Part shown: one piece after another, positions 8,785 through 17,855 of the stretch
How the letters are laid out: each line of letters starts with the position of its first letter
How positions within the stretch are numbered: position 1 is the stretch's first letter
Assembly (NCBI RefSeq): GCF_009928685.1
Contig: NZ_WWEO01000044.1
Span: 806,001-870,000, forward strand
Origin: Mucilaginibacter agri
GTDB taxonomy: Bacteria; Bacteroidota; Bacteroidia; Sphingobacteriales; Sphingobacteriaceae
Direction of reading: 5' to 3'
Length of the DNA: 64,000 nt
The notes under the pieces: generated by a model
Databases searched by the model: none
The model's input: the letters and a program-made list of their open reading frames with translations, nothing else
Told to the model about the DNA's origin: nothing
Position numbers and translations under genes: made by a program

Positions 8785-9714
8785 TTACCAGTCCAGCATT
8801 TCGAGTATACGGTGCAGGTCGTCGGCAGATAGAAAAGGGATCTCAATTGCACCTTTACCTTTCTGATCAACTTTTACCTGTACGCGGGTGCTGAATTTAG
8901 AAGCGAGATCGTCTTGTATCTTCTGCATCTGGAAAGAAAGCGCACCGTTTGCCGGTTTGGCTTCTTTTTTTTCAGGTGCTTTTTGCATACTGCGAACCAA
9001 CTCCTCTACCTTGCGCACAGATAATCCTTGCTCAATAATTTGCTGATTGATATATAACTGCCTTGTTGGGTCATTTATTGTTATAAGCGCTTTGGCATGG
9101 CCCATTGTAACTTGCCCATCTCTGATTGCAGCCTGTATAGCAGGCGGCAATTTCAGTAAACGTAGATAGTTAGTAACAGTAGAGCGGTTTTTGCTCACCC
9201 TGTCGCCAAGCTCATCTTGCTTAAGGTTACATTCGTCAATCATCCGCTGAAAGCTTAGCGCTACCTCAATGGCATTCAGGTTTTCACGTTGTATGTTTTC
9301 GATCAGTGCCATTTCCAGCATCTGCTGATCGTTGGCCGAACGCACATAAGCCGGGATATGCTTTAACCCAGCCAATTTAGAAGCACGCAAACGGCGCTCG
9401 CCCGATATCAGCTGATAGTGATGTGCACTAACGCGCCTGACGGTAATAGGCTGTATAAGTCCTTGTAGTTTTATCGAGTCCGAAAGTTCCTGTAAAGCCT
9501 CGGCGTCAAACTCGGTGCGGGGCTGAAACGGATTTACTTCAATTTCGTTGATATTGATCTCATTTATCGAACCGGCACCGGCCAGGTCGCTATCAGAAAC
9601 CACATTATGTTGCGGCTGCCTGCCTGCAACGGCAGTAGCAGTCGAGTTATCAGCTGTATCGTCCAACAGGGCGCTTAATCCTCTTCCTAAAGCTCTTTTT
9701 TTGTCTGCGCTCAT
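8785..9714 (-). CDS. parB: Chromosome-partitioning protein ParB
   Basis: ParB is the CTP-dependent clamp that loads at parS sites near the origin. The N-terminal domain holds NPFQPRTEF and the CTP/arginine-box motif GERRLRASKLAG. The central helix-turn-helix is seen in LGDRVSKNRSTVTNYLRLL. A C-terminal dimerisation segment follows a charged linker. The length, 309 residues, is normal. The gene is 8 bp after parA and overlaps no other gene. The pair places the window in the part of the chromosome that carries segregation genes. I looked for parS sites but found no convincing one. Confidence 0.96.
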   Translation of the reverse strand: MSADKKRALGRGLSALLDDTADNSTATAVAGRQPQHNVVSDSDLAGAGSINEININEIEVNPFQPRTEFDAEALQELSDSIKLQGLIQPITVRRVSAHHYQLISGERRLRASKLAGLKHIPAYVRSANDQQMLEMALIENIQRENLNAIEVALSFQRMIDECNLKQDELGDRVSKNRSTVTNYLRLLKLPPAIQAAIRDGQVTMGHAKALITINDPTRQLYINQQIIEQGLSVRKVEELVRSMQKAPEKKEAKPANGALSFQMQKIQDDLASKFSTRVQVKVDQKGKGAIEIPFLSADDLHRILEMLDW

Positions 9715-9722
9715 TTTTTAAG

Positions 9723-10526
9723 TTATACAGTTTCTGTAACTACTGTAGTGGTCCTTTCGGCAATTCCGTTCTTTTTAATAATCTCACGTGCCAGGTTTAA
9801 ATAGTTGATGGCACCTTTACAACCGGCATCGTGCATAATTACCGATACACCGAAGCTTGGAGCTTCGCTTAAGCGGGTATTACGCTGTATAATAGTGTCG
9901 AATACCAGATTTTCGAAATGTGTACGCACCTCTTCAACCACCTGGTTAGAAAGGCGTAAGCGCACATCGTACATGGTTAATAAGATACCTTCTATATCCA
10001 ATTGGGTATTTAAACGGTTCTGAACAATTTTAATAGTGTTTAGCAGTTTACCCAAGCCTTCCAATGCAAAATACTCGCATTGTACAGGTATAATTACCGA
10101 GTTGGCAGCGGTTAAAGCATTAATGGTAATTAAACCCAAGGATGGAGAGCAGTCGATAATAATAAAGTCGTACTCGTCGGTTACTTTACCCAATACTTCC
10201 TTCATTTTGTACTCGCGGCCGTCGAGGTTGATCATCTCAATCTCGGCACCCACCAGGTCAATATGTGCCGGAAGCAAATCCAGGTTAGGGGTATCTGTTT
10301 TCTGTATGGCATCGTGCGGATCAATATCATTGATAATGCACTCATAAATACTATTTTTAATTGTACGCGGATCAAATCCGATACCGGATGTTGAGTTTGC
10401 CTGCGGATCTGCATCAACAAGCAAAGTTTTATATTCCAGCACAGCCAAACTTGCTGCCAGATTGATAGATGATGTGGTTTTACCTACCCCACCCTTTTGA
10501 TTGGCTAACGCAATAATTTTACTCAT
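9723..10526 (-). CDS. parA: Chromosome-partitioning ATPase ParA (Soj)
   Basis: This is a Walker-type ATPase that works with ParB in chromosome segregation. The deviant Walker A motif KGGVGKTT lies at residues 11-18, and DADPQANS and IIIDCSPSLG follow. I use the ATG at 10526, which gives MSKIIALANQ; a TTG two codons upstream is less likely. The protein then has 267 residues, typical for chromosomal Soj. parB starts 8 bp downstream on the same strand. The upstream gap of about 150 bp is AT-rich and should hold the promoter of the operon, but I see no perfect TAnnTTTG element there. Confidence 0.96.
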   Translation of the reverse strand: MSKIIALANQKGGVGKTTSSINLAASLAVLEYKTLLVDADPQANSTSGIGFDPRTIKNSIYECIINDIDPHDAIQKTDTPNLDLLPAHIDLVGAEIEMINLDGREYKMKEVLGKVTDEYDFIIIDCSPSLGLITINALTAANSVIIPVQCEYFALEGLGKLLNTIKIVQNRLNTQLDIEGILLTMYDVRLRLSNQVVEEVRTHFENLVFDTIIQRNTRLSEAPSFGVSVIMHDAGCKGAINYLNLAREIIKKNGIAERTTTVVTETV

Positions 10527-10682
10527 TATCAATACTAAAGTTTATAAATAAAAGCATCCGGGCCATCAACAGATCAAATTAATAATTTATAATTTCGCAC
10601 TGTTTTAACCGGGGTTAAAGATACAAATTTAAACAATTGGCCGGCAATCCCGTTTCCCACAACTTACAAACAAAATCCAAAA

Positions 10683-11204
10683 ATGATAACTATAGTTGCA
10701 TCTACTAACCGGCCCGGAAGTTCAACGCTTAAAATAGCGAACTATTATCAGCGTGCACTGGCCGAAAAGGGTGTTGATGCAAGCATACTGTCATTAATGG
10801 ACCTGCCTGACGACATTATTGTAAGCGACTTATACGGCAAACGGAGCGCAGAGTTTGAGGCTATTCAACAAATAGTTACGCAAACGGATAAGTTTCTATT
10901 TATCATCCCCGAATACAACGGCAGTTTCCCCGGCGTGTTAAAAGTTTTCATGGATGCCTGCACTTTCCCGGATAGTTTTTACGATAAAAAAGCTGCTTTG
11001 GTAGGCATCTCGTCGGGCAAGTATGGCAACATCCGGGGTATAGATCATTTTGTTGGCGTTTGTAATTACATGAACCTGCACATACATCCGCTGCGCATCC
11101 ACATCACCAACATTCGTCAGGAACTTAACGCAGAAGGTAATTTACACATGGCCGACACGCTGAAGTTTACCAATGAGCAAATAGACAAGTTTATCGCGTT
11201 TTAG
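10683..11204 (+). CDS. NADPH-dependent FMN reductase family protein
   Basis: The 173-residue flavodoxin-fold protein begins ITIVASTNRPGSSTLKIA, with the phosphate-binding loop of the NADPH-dependent FMN reductase family. IIPEYNGSFPGVLKVFMD, the second flavin-contact motif, lies near residue 78. Family members reduce flavins, quinones or azo compounds with NAD(P)H in the cytoplasm. It is transcribed away from parA and stands alone; the next gene starts 75 bp later. The physiological acceptor cannot be told from sequence. Confidence 0.9.
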   Translation: MITIVASTNRPGSSTLKIANYYQRALAEKGVDASILSLMDLPDDIIVSDLYGKRSAEFEAIQQIVTQTDKFLFIIPEYNGSFPGVLKVFMDACTFPDSFYDKKAALVGISSGKYGNIRGIDHFVGVCNYMNLHIHPLRIHITNIRQELNAEGNLHMADTLKFTNEQIDKFIAF

Positions 11205-11279
11205 CCGGCTATAAACTGTTGTTTAAACAATAACCCACGCTGTCGGTTAATTTATTCTACCAAAAGGATAACTACCGAT

Positions 11280-12599
11280 ATGAAAAATATTACCTCCTAC
11301 ATAAGCAGCCTCGCTGCTTTAAGCCTATTTGCAGCTTGTTCGCAAAAGAAACCCGACCAAAGCAAAGCTGATACTGTATCTACTGGCGGACAAGAAGTTA
11401 AGCTGGCTGCACCATACGAAACAAAATCTGCTTATAATTTTTGCAAGGTTATTGGTTGGCCTGCGGGCAAAACGCCAATTGCGCCAGCGGGTTTTAAGGT
11501 TAGTGCGTATGCCGAAAATTTAAACAACCCACGCAATATCTTAGTAGCGCCCAACGGCGATGTTTTTGTGGCTGAGGCTAACACCGAACCCAATAGCGTT
11601 AAAGCCAAAGTAGAAAACGCAGTATCTGGTAAAAATAAATCGCAAAACCTTGGTAGAAGTGCTAACCGTATCAGCATTTTTCGCGATACCAACGGCGACG
11701 GTATCCCGGATACCAAAGGCGTATTTTTAAGCAACCTACACCAGCCTTTCGGCATGCTCATTATCGGTAAGTTTTTTTTTGTAGCCAATACCGACGGTGT
11801 ATGGAAATACCCTTACACCACAGGCCAGACGAAAATAACTGAACCGGGTAAAATGATTGTTTCCTTACCTGCAGGTGGTTATAACAATCACTGGACCCGT
11901 AATATCCGCACTAATAAAGACAGCTCGAAGATCTTTATCGGCGTAGGTTCTGGCACTAACGTGGGCGAACAAGGCCCCGAGGTTGAGAAACGCCGCGCCG
12001 ATGTACTGGTGGTTAACCTCGACGGGACGGGCGAAAAGGTTTATGCTTCGGGCTTACGAAATCCGGCGGGTATCGACTTCCAACCCGGCACAGGCGTACT
12101 TTATGCCGCAGTTAACGAACGCGATGAACTGGGCGACGAACTAGTGCCCGATTATTTAACCAGCGTTAAAGAAGGCGGCTTTTACGGCTGGCCTTATGCC
12201 TACTGGGGCCAGCACGAAGACCCGCGCCACAAAGGAGAACACCCTGATTTGGTGCAAAAATCTATAATTCCAGATGTTTCTTTAGGATCTCACACGGCGT
12301 CATTAGGTTTGAAGTTTTACGATGGCAAGGCATTCCCTCAGCAATACATTAACGGTGCATTCATCGGCCAGCACGGCTCGTGGAATAGCTCTAAGTTGGT
12401 TGGCTACAAAATGATGTTTGTACCATTCAGCAACAATAAGCCAGGCAAACCCCAAGATTTTTTAACAGGTTTTATGGCTGATACCACTAAGAAGGAGGTT
12501 TATGGCCGACCGGTAGGCATAGCTGTAGCTAAGGATGGTTCGCTCCTGGTAGCTGATGATTCGGGAAATAAAATTTGGAGGGTGAGTGTGGAGAAGTAA
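11280..12599 (+). CDS. PQQ-dependent sugar dehydrogenase / sorbosone-dehydrogenase-like lipoprotein
   Basis: The 439-residue protein has a lipoprotein signal with lipobox LFAAC at residues 17-21, so it is probably anchored in the outer or inner membrane on the periplasmic side. The rest is a beta-propeller of the glucose/sorbosone dehydrogenase class, with NPRNILVAPNGDVFVAE, GLRNPAGIDFQPGTG and YGWPYAYWG as landmarks. Enzymes of this class oxidise aldoses with the cofactor PQQ, but many family members have no proven activity. A hairpin terminator follows at 12668. The TonB-dependent receptor gene comes next and may be functionally linked, though a terminator separates them. Confidence 0.85.
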   Translation: MKNITSYISSLAALSLFAACSQKKPDQSKADTVSTGGQEVKLAAPYETKSAYNFCKVIGWPAGKTPIAPAGFKVSAYAENLNNPRNILVAPNGDVFVAEANTEPNSVKAKVENAVSGKNKSQNLGRSANRISIFRDTNGDGIPDTKGVFLSNLHQPFGMLIIGKFFFVANTDGVWKYPYTTGQTKITEPGKMIVSLPAGGYNNHWTRNIRTNKDSSKIFIGVGSGTNVGEQGPEVEKRRADVLVVNLDGTGEKVYASGLRNPAGIDFQPGTGVLYAAVNERDELGDELVPDYLTSVKEGGFYGWPYAYWGQHEDPRHKGEHPDLVQKSIIPDVSLGSHTASLGLKFYDGKAFPQQYINGAFIGQHGSWNSSKLVGYKMMFVPFSNNKPGKPQDFLTGFMADTTKKEVYGRPVGIAVAKDGSLLVADDSGNKIWRVSVEK

Positions 12600-12667
12600 A
12601 AGCTTCTCCTTCTATTCCAATCTTTCTACTCCCGTCGTGCTGGATGTACTTTACCCAACACAAACCA

Positions 12668-12695
12668 TAGCCCTTCAAAATAAAGGGCTATTTTT
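12668..12695 (+). terminator. Intrinsic terminator just upstream of the TonB-receptor gene
   Basis: A perfect 8-bp stem, TAGCCCTT (12668-12675) with AAGGGCTA (12683-12690), encloses a 7-nt loop and is followed by TTTTT. It ends the transcript of the sugar dehydrogenase gene. The stem ends only 15 nt before the ATG of the next gene. Confidence 0.8.
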
Positions 12696-12705
12696 GTTTA
12701 TATCT

Positions 12706-14790
12706 ATGAAGAAATTTTACGCTACCCTTTCCCTGTTAAGTGCCATTACTTTAAACCTGCATGCCCAAACTAAAAAGCCGGTAAGCAAGCCCGACACTAC
12801 GCATATTTTAAAACCTGTTATTGTGCGCGGTTATTTAACGCAGCAGCCTGTTTTAAGTGTACCAGCATCGGTAGCAGTGCTTACGCCAGTGCAATTAAAG
12901 TTACAGCCCGAGAACTCTTTGGTGAGCAGTATGAATACCATACCGGGGGTGCGGATGGAAGAGCGGACACCAGGTAGTTATCGTTTATCTATCAGAGGGA
13001 GTTTATTGCGGTCGCCGTTTGGAGTGCGCGATGTTAAGGTTTATTTTGATGAGATCCCGCTTACCGATGCAGGCGGAAATACGTACCTCAATGCCATTGA
13101 TTTTAACAGTGTAAAAAGTGTAGAAGTACTTAAGGGGCCCGATGGTAGCTTATTTGGCGCAAACAGCGGCGGCGTGGTAATTATCAATCCAATTAATCGT
13201 TATGCTGAAGATAATAGTACGGAGATTGGCATCAACGGCGGATCATACGGATTAATTCATGAGCACCTCAACACCGATCAAGGCAATGATAAGAACCGAT
13301 TTTCGCTAAGCCAGGCTTACCAGAGTTATGATGGTTACCGCGATCATAGCTATATGCAGCGCCATTACCTGCAAGGCACCGATCAATGGAAATATGCCCC
13401 TCACAGCGAATTACGAGCAATTGCCATGTATAGCGACCTGGCTTATCAAACCCCGGGTGGTTTAACGCTGGCACAATTTAACGCCAATCCTCGCCTATCG
13501 CGGCAGGCTACCCCTATCTTACCAAGTGCCATTACGCAAAATATTGGAATTACTACTAAGGTATTGCTTGGGGGCGTTGTTAATGATGCCCGGTTAAGCG
13601 ACAACATTCGCAACGTGCTAGCGGTATTTGGTAATCACGTAGATTTTAGCAATCCCTTTATCACCAATTACGAGCAGCGTAACGAAAATACATTTGGCTT
13701 TCGCACTTATTTTGAGCTTAGCGGCAAACCTAAACCCAACTTCGACTGGAAACTGAACCTAGGTATGGAGTGGCAGCAAACCAATAGCGATATTAACAAC
13801 TACGGCAATAATAAGGGCAACAAGGATACTATGCAAACTGCCGATAGGATAAATACCAATCAGCATTTTTTCTTCGCTCGCTACATGGCGGATATTTTTA
13901 AACGCCTGCACGCCGAGGCGGCCATGAGTATTAACTATTACAAATACAGCTTTAAAAATAATTATCCACTGCACCAAACTGGCTTTACCGATCGCGATTT
14001 TACACCGGAGTGGATGCCAAGACTGGCCTTATCATACCAGATTACAAACAACTTCATTTGGCGGGCATCGGTTAGTCGCGGGTACTCTACCCCTACCACG
14101 GCCGAAGTTAGGCCAACGGACAACGTGATCAATACGGCGTTAAACGCACAAGACGGGATTAATTATGAAACAGGCTTTCGCATCCGCGATAAGACGGAGC
14201 GTTTTACCTTAGATGCTTCTGTATTTTACTACAAATTGCGCAATGCCATAGTACGCCAGTTACACCCCGACGAAACCGAATATTATATTAATGCAGGTGG
14301 CACCAAACAACCGGGCTTAGAGGTATTAGGCTCGGCTTGGTTAATACAGCAAAAACCGTCGGGGTTCATCCGCGGGTTACAACTGAACGAGTCATATACG
14401 CTCAGCAAATTTAAATTCACCGATTATCATGTGGCGGGCGCAGACTACAGTAATAACAAGCTTACCGGTGTACCTGCGCAGGTAAGCGTAACCAGTGTGC
14501 AGGTTTTATTCCCAAAAAGCTTTAAACTGTTTATACAACATAACTATACTTCGCGTTTACCGCTTAATGATGCCAATACAGTTTATGCAGGCCATTACAA
14601 CTTAATGCAGGCAAAAGCATCGTATACGTGGCATATCGCCACAAAAACAAATCTTGAGATTTACGGAGGGGCTGATAATATCCTGAATCAGAAATACAGT
14701 TTAGGGAATGATTTGAATGCCGTTGGTAATAGATATTACAACGCAGCGCCTTTGCGGAATTATTATGCAGGCGTGAATTTGGCGATGTAA
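12706..14790 (+). CDS. TonB-dependent outer-membrane receptor
   Basis: I start this gene at the ATG at 12706, which gives MKKFYATLSLLSAITLNLHAQ, a clean signal peptide; the longer frame from 12586 would overlap the previous gene. The protein has 695 residues. A plug domain is seen early (SLVSSMNTIPGVRMEERTPG and SIRGSLLRSPFG), and the rest has the alternating pattern of a 22-strand barrel. It lacks a SusD partner and an N-terminal carboxypeptidase-like domain, so it is more like a metal-chelate or vitamin receptor than a SusC. The last residues are NLAM, without the usual terminal aromatic. A BtuF-like protein lies about 200 bp downstream on the other strand, so cobalamin is a possible ligand. 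Confidence 0.88.
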   Translation: MKKFYATLSLLSAITLNLHAQTKKPVSKPDTTHILKPVIVRGYLTQQPVLSVPASVAVLTPVQLKLQPENSLVSSMNTIPGVRMEERTPGSYRLSIRGSLLRSPFGVRDVKVYFDEIPLTDAGGNTYLNAIDFNSVKSVEVLKGPDGSLFGANSGGVVIINPINRYAEDNSTEIGINGGSYGLIHEHLNTDQGNDKNRFSLSQAYQSYDGYRDHSYMQRHYLQGTDQWKYAPHSELRAIAMYSDLAYQTPGGLTLAQFNANPRLSRQATPILPSAITQNIGITTKVLLGGVVNDARLSDNIRNVLAVFGNHVDFSNPFITNYEQRNENTFGFRTYFELSGKPKPNFDWKLNLGMEWQQTNSDINNYGNNKGNKDTMQTADRINTNQHFFFARYMADIFKRLHAEAAMSINYYKYSFKNNYPLHQTGFTDRDFTPEWMPRLALSYQITNNFIWRASVSRGYSTPTTAEVRPTDNVINTALNAQDGINYETGFRIRDKTERFTLDASVFYYKLRNAIVRQLHPDETEYYINAGGTKQPGLEVLGSAWLIQQKPSGFIRGLQLNESYTLSKFKFTDYHVAGADYSNNKLTGVPAQVSVTSVQVLFPKSFKLFIQHNYTSRLPLNDANTVYAGHYNLMQAKASYTWHIATKTNLEIYGGADNILNQKYSLGNDLNAVGNRYYNAAPLRNYYAGVNLAM

Positions 14791-14898
14791 AAAATCCAGT
14801 TAAGAAAATGGTCATGAATTAGACACGCGGTGGCCTGACAGAAAAGCGGGCCATGCGTTGGTCTTGAGCGGGGAAGCTTTTTTCTGTCTTGATTTTTG

Positions 14899-14924
14899 GT
14901 TACTTTTTATCAAGAAAAAGTAAC
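14899..14924. repeat. Short palindrome of a dispersed intergenic repeat
   Basis: GTTACTTTTT (14899-14908) and AAAAAGTAAC (14915-14924) form a perfect 10-bp stem with a 6-nt loop. The surrounding 14810-14945 sequence is non-coding and reads like the widely scattered 'TTTTTGGTTACTTTTT' type of repeat known from many genomes. It may also end transcription from either side, since both flanking genes point toward it. Confidence 0.55.
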
Positions 14925-14991
14925 TAAGCCCCCGCGGCTATGAGCGGAGTAACATTCGATCATAGCACTGATCAATCAACAAAGCACAACC

Positions 14992-15927
14992 TTACATATC
15001 AAACTTAATCCACCCACTACCTTCATACCCGAAAATAAACTGTTTAGGGTTGATGATCTCGGCAAGGATCTCGATAGAATCTACAATGCGGGGACCTGGG
15101 CGATTGAAGTACTGGTTGCCATCCGCTATATAAATCCGGTTGTTTTTAACAGCTTTCAGGTCGGCAAAACCCGGCTGCTCCAATAGGATATTGATTTCCT
15201 TCATAGTGCGCTCTATACCGAATCCGCAAGGCATTAGTACAATAATGTCCGGGTCGGCCAACCTGATGTCCACCCACTCTACATAAGGCGAATGTTTGCC
15301 GTTCTCGGCCAGGATAGAAGTTCCTCCCGCAATATCTACCAATTCGGGAATCCAGTTACCGGATACCATCAGTGGCTCCAGCCATTCGATACAGGCCACA
15401 GTAGGTTTGTTTTCAATAAACTTTAGCTTATGTTTAATGATGTCCACACGTTCCTGCAACTCTTCGATCAATGCTTCGCTGCTGGCAGTTACGTTCAATG
15501 AGGCGGCCACGTTTTCTATATCGCGGAAGATGTCGTTTAAAGTTTGAGGTTCGAGTGAGATGATCTGTGCAGGCTTATCTAAATAGTTTTCGAGAGCTTG
15601 CTCTACCTCGGTTAGTGAAACCGCGCAAACATCGCATTGTGCCTGGGTAATTACTACATCGGGTTGCAGCGTCTTAATTTGTTCACGGTTTACAGTATAT
15701 ACCGACAGCGCATCTCTTAAAATCTCTTTCACCCGTTTATCAATATCCGCGCTACTTAAATTATGATCCATGTTGGCGTCCGAACAAACGGGCAACTCTT
15801 TTACACCTTCGGGATAATCGCATTCGTGCGAGCGGCCAACCAGGTTTTGCTGCAAACCAAGTGCACATACAATTTCTGTAGCAGCTGGCAGCAGCGATAT
15901 AATTCTTCTATCGGATATCGTACTCAT
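14992..15927 (-). CDS. BtuF-like cobalamin-binding / periplasmic-binding-fold protein without a signal peptide
   Basis: This 311-residue protein of the TroA/BtuF substrate-binding fold starts IISLLPAATEIVCALGL, followed by LVGRSHECDYP, both typical of BtuF-like proteins. The start is set at the ATG at 15927; a TTG four codons upstream is possible. No signal peptide or lipobox is seen, so it should be cytoplasmic, unlike classic BtuF. A CDVC pair sits near residue 110. No BtuC or BtuD gene is nearby. It may be a cobalamin-related protein or have changed function. The stop side faces the TonB receptor gene. Confidence 0.78.
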   Translation of the reverse strand: MSTISDRRIISLLPAATEIVCALGLQQNLVGRSHECDYPEGVKELPVCSDANMDHNLSSADIDKRVKEILRDALSVYTVNREQIKTLQPDVVITQAQCDVCAVSLTEVEQALENYLDKPAQIISLEPQTLNDIFRDIENVAASLNVTASSEALIEELQERVDIIKHKLKFIENKPTVACIEWLEPLMVSGNWIPELVDIAGGTSILAENGKHSPYVEWVDIRLADPDIIVLMPCGFGIERTMKEINILLEQPGFADLKAVKNNRIYIADGNQYFNRPGPRIVDSIEILAEIINPKQFIFGYEGSGWIKFDM

Positions 15928-15998
15928 AAACTTTTGCAAAGAAAGGGCAAAATCAATTCATATAAAATATTGTTTACATAAAGTTCAAAAACGTGTTA

Positions 15999-16006
15999 TA
16001 ACTTTG
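15999..16006 (+). promoter_or_regulatory. -7 promoter element of the LysE-family gene
   Basis: TAACTTTG fits the Bacteroidota -7 consensus TAnnTTTG. It ends 5 nt before the ATG at 16012, so transcription would begin at or very near the start codon. I see no good -33 element at the usual 19-21 bp distance. Confidence 0.5.
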
Positions 16007-16011
16007 ACCGA

Positions 16012-16641
16012 ATGATTTTTCTAACCTTCTTTATCGGGCTGATTGCAAACTTCATCGGTTACATCCCCCCGGGCAACATAAACCTTACACTGGTACAGCT
16101 TACTATTAACCGTGGTATTAAGCAGGCATTGCAATTTATCACCGCTTTTTCGTGCGTGGAGTTCTTTTTCACCTACTTTATTATGCACGCTGCCGACTGG
16201 CTGCACCAGCAAATGCACCTCGATACGATTATCGATTTTGTGATGATTGTATTGTTTACCACCCTGGGTATTATTACCTGGATGCATCGAAATGCGCCAC
16301 CTAAAACCACTTATTCTGATAAAGAGAGTATAAAATACGGTATTGTGCTGGGCTTTTTAAACCCTATGCAAGTTCCGTTCTGGCTTATTGCGGGTACCTA
16401 CGTAATTACCCACGAATGGATCGTGGATGGTCGCTTAGGCTTATTTGTGTTTAGTATGGGTTCTGCCGCAGGGGCTTTTTTATGCCTGTTTTTGTATGCA
16501 AAGTTTGCCACTTATATACAGAGCAAGTTTGCGTTAAGCACCAAGCTTATTAATACTGGTATAGCGCTACTATTCTTTTCTTTTTCGATATACCACATCG
16601 TTAAACAGATTTACCTGATATTTTTCAAGCACAAGTATTAA
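16012..16641 (+). CDS. LysE-family transporter (amino-acid exporter)
   Basis: The 209-residue membrane protein has about six hydrophobic segments. Its start, FIGLIANFIGYIPPGNINLTLV, matches the LysE/RhtB family, whose members export amino acids or related compounds across the inner membrane. A second landmark is GFLNPMQVPFWLIAGTYV. The gene stands alone and ends 4 bp inside the end of the DUF2157-like gene on the other strand. The substrate is unknown. A TAnnTTTG element lies directly upstream. Confidence 0.88.
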   Translation: MIFLTFFIGLIANFIGYIPPGNINLTLVQLTINRGIKQALQFITAFSCVEFFFTYFIMHAADWLHQQMHLDTIIDFVMIVLFTTLGIITWMHRNAPPKTTYSDKESIKYGIVLGFLNPMQVPFWLIAGTYVITHEWIVDGRLGLFVFSMGSAAGAFLCLFLYAKFATYIQSKFALSTKLINTGIALLFFSFSIYHIVKQIYLIFFKHKY

Positions 16642-17693
16642 TTGGCGACAGCTTCTTTACTTTTCAGATTCCAAATCTTTTCTGCTTTGCGGCCTATAAG
16701 CCAGAATGATGCCGCCAGTATGGCGAAGAACAGCGTTTTGTTGGTATGGTCCCAGAAGTATTCGAAGTATTTGGTGTAGATGAAGATCAGCAAAAAGGTA
16801 ATGCCAAATTCGCGGGCTATAACATCCTTGGTCTTTAACCCGTAGAATAAAAAGCCTCCGGCTACCGCCGCCGATATGATGCCCCAGTAAAACAAACTAA
16901 TTTGCTTTACACGCCACCAGCTATCAATATTGCCATAATTACCAAAGATACTCAGCATCCACAGCGACAAAAACAGGTATAATAAGCCCGCAACATAAGT
17001 AAGCTCGTTAAAACGATAGAACCATTTTTGTCGCTTCAGTATATTACAAGCGAATACCAATAAAGCGCCAAACGCTACAAAGCGTAGCGGATAATTCATC
17101 CCTAAAAAGTAATCACTCCATTTAGTTTGGTAACCGGTTTCCGTACCGAACCAGCTGCCCAAAGATATCAGTGCGAATAGCCAGATCAAACGCGAATTCA
17201 TACGCCATCCTAAAAAGCCGTACACGAAAATGGAGATCAGGAATAAAAGTGAATAATGACCAGAACCATTGTCAAAAGTTTTGCCCAAATAAGCTATACA
17301 GCTTGCAGTAAATAGTATGCCCGTGAAAACTACGGCTTCATTACTGAAAACTCTTTCAGGGCTGCGTTTCTCCAGCCTACGCCCCCAAATGAACAATAGT
17401 GCTGCCGCCACTCCCGACAGTATACTGATGATAATATCCGGCGTATAATACAGGTTTTTGAGCATGTTGATCACTGCATCGTTAACTATCAAGTAGCAGA
17501 ACGATGCGCCGCCGCAAACCAAAGCTATCCAAAACGAATATTTAGCCAGCCGCATCCAGTCGAAACCTTTTACGTCGTAAGAGTGTCGTAGTTTTTCGGC
17601 TGTTTCGCCGTTTATGAGATTGTCCTTTTCCCAAACTCCGATGGCCCGGTTCAGAAATTCACTTTCCTGTTTATCGAGGTTAAGTTTGGGCAT
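16638..17693 (-). CDS. DUF2157-like multi-pass membrane protein
   Basis: The 351-residue protein has a soluble N-terminal segment of about 45 residues (ending RHSYDVKGFDW) and then around ten membrane helices to the end. This layout, with the N-terminal cytoplasmic stretch and many short helices, is that of DUF2157-type proteins. No function is known. It overlaps the convergent LysE gene by 4 bp at the stops. An inverted repeat with 7-bp periodicity lies just upstream, between it and ribF. Confidence 0.65.
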   Translation of the reverse strand: MPKLNLDKQESEFLNRAIGVWEKDNLINGETAEKLRHSYDVKGFDWMRLAKYSFWIALVCGGASFCYLIVNDAVINMLKNLYYTPDIIISILSGVAAALLFIWGRRLEKRSPERVFSNEAVVFTGILFTASCIAYLGKTFDNGSGHYSLLFLISIFVYGFLGWRMNSRLIWLFALISLGSWFGTETGYQTKWSDYFLGMNYPLRFVAFGALLVFACNILKRQKWFYRFNELTYVAGLLYLFLSLWMLSIFGNYGNIDSWWRVKQISLFYWGIISAAVAGGFLFYGLKTKDVIAREFGITFLLIFIYTKYFEYFWDHTNKTLFFAILAASFWLIGRKAEKIWNLKSKEAVAN

Positions 17694-17697
17694 AGGC

Positions 17698-17855
17698 GTT
17701 AGTTAAGTTGTTAACCGTGTTGGATTAGGTTGATTGTGTTCAACCCAAATATACTATCCAAACTTATTAACAGCAAACTTAAGACGTTGTTCAGTTTGAG
17801 CGTTATTAGCTAAATCAATTACCTAACTCAATCAATGGTTCACTTAATTAACTCA
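17698..17855. repeat. Intergenic inverted repeat with arms of loose 7-bp period (copy 1)
   Basis: The left arm (about 17698-17743, containing GTTAGTTAAGTTGTTAACC) and the right arm (about 17808-17855, containing AATGGTTCACTTAATTAAC) are imperfect reverse complements. Both can be written as runs of heptamers rich in GTT/ATT or their complement. The right arm covers the ribF stop codon. No ORF is seen between the arms. Confidence 0.5.

Noticed and set aside
12586..12705. N-terminal extension of the TonB receptor
   Set aside because: It would include the terminator hairpin of the previous gene and hide a clear signal peptide starting at 12706.
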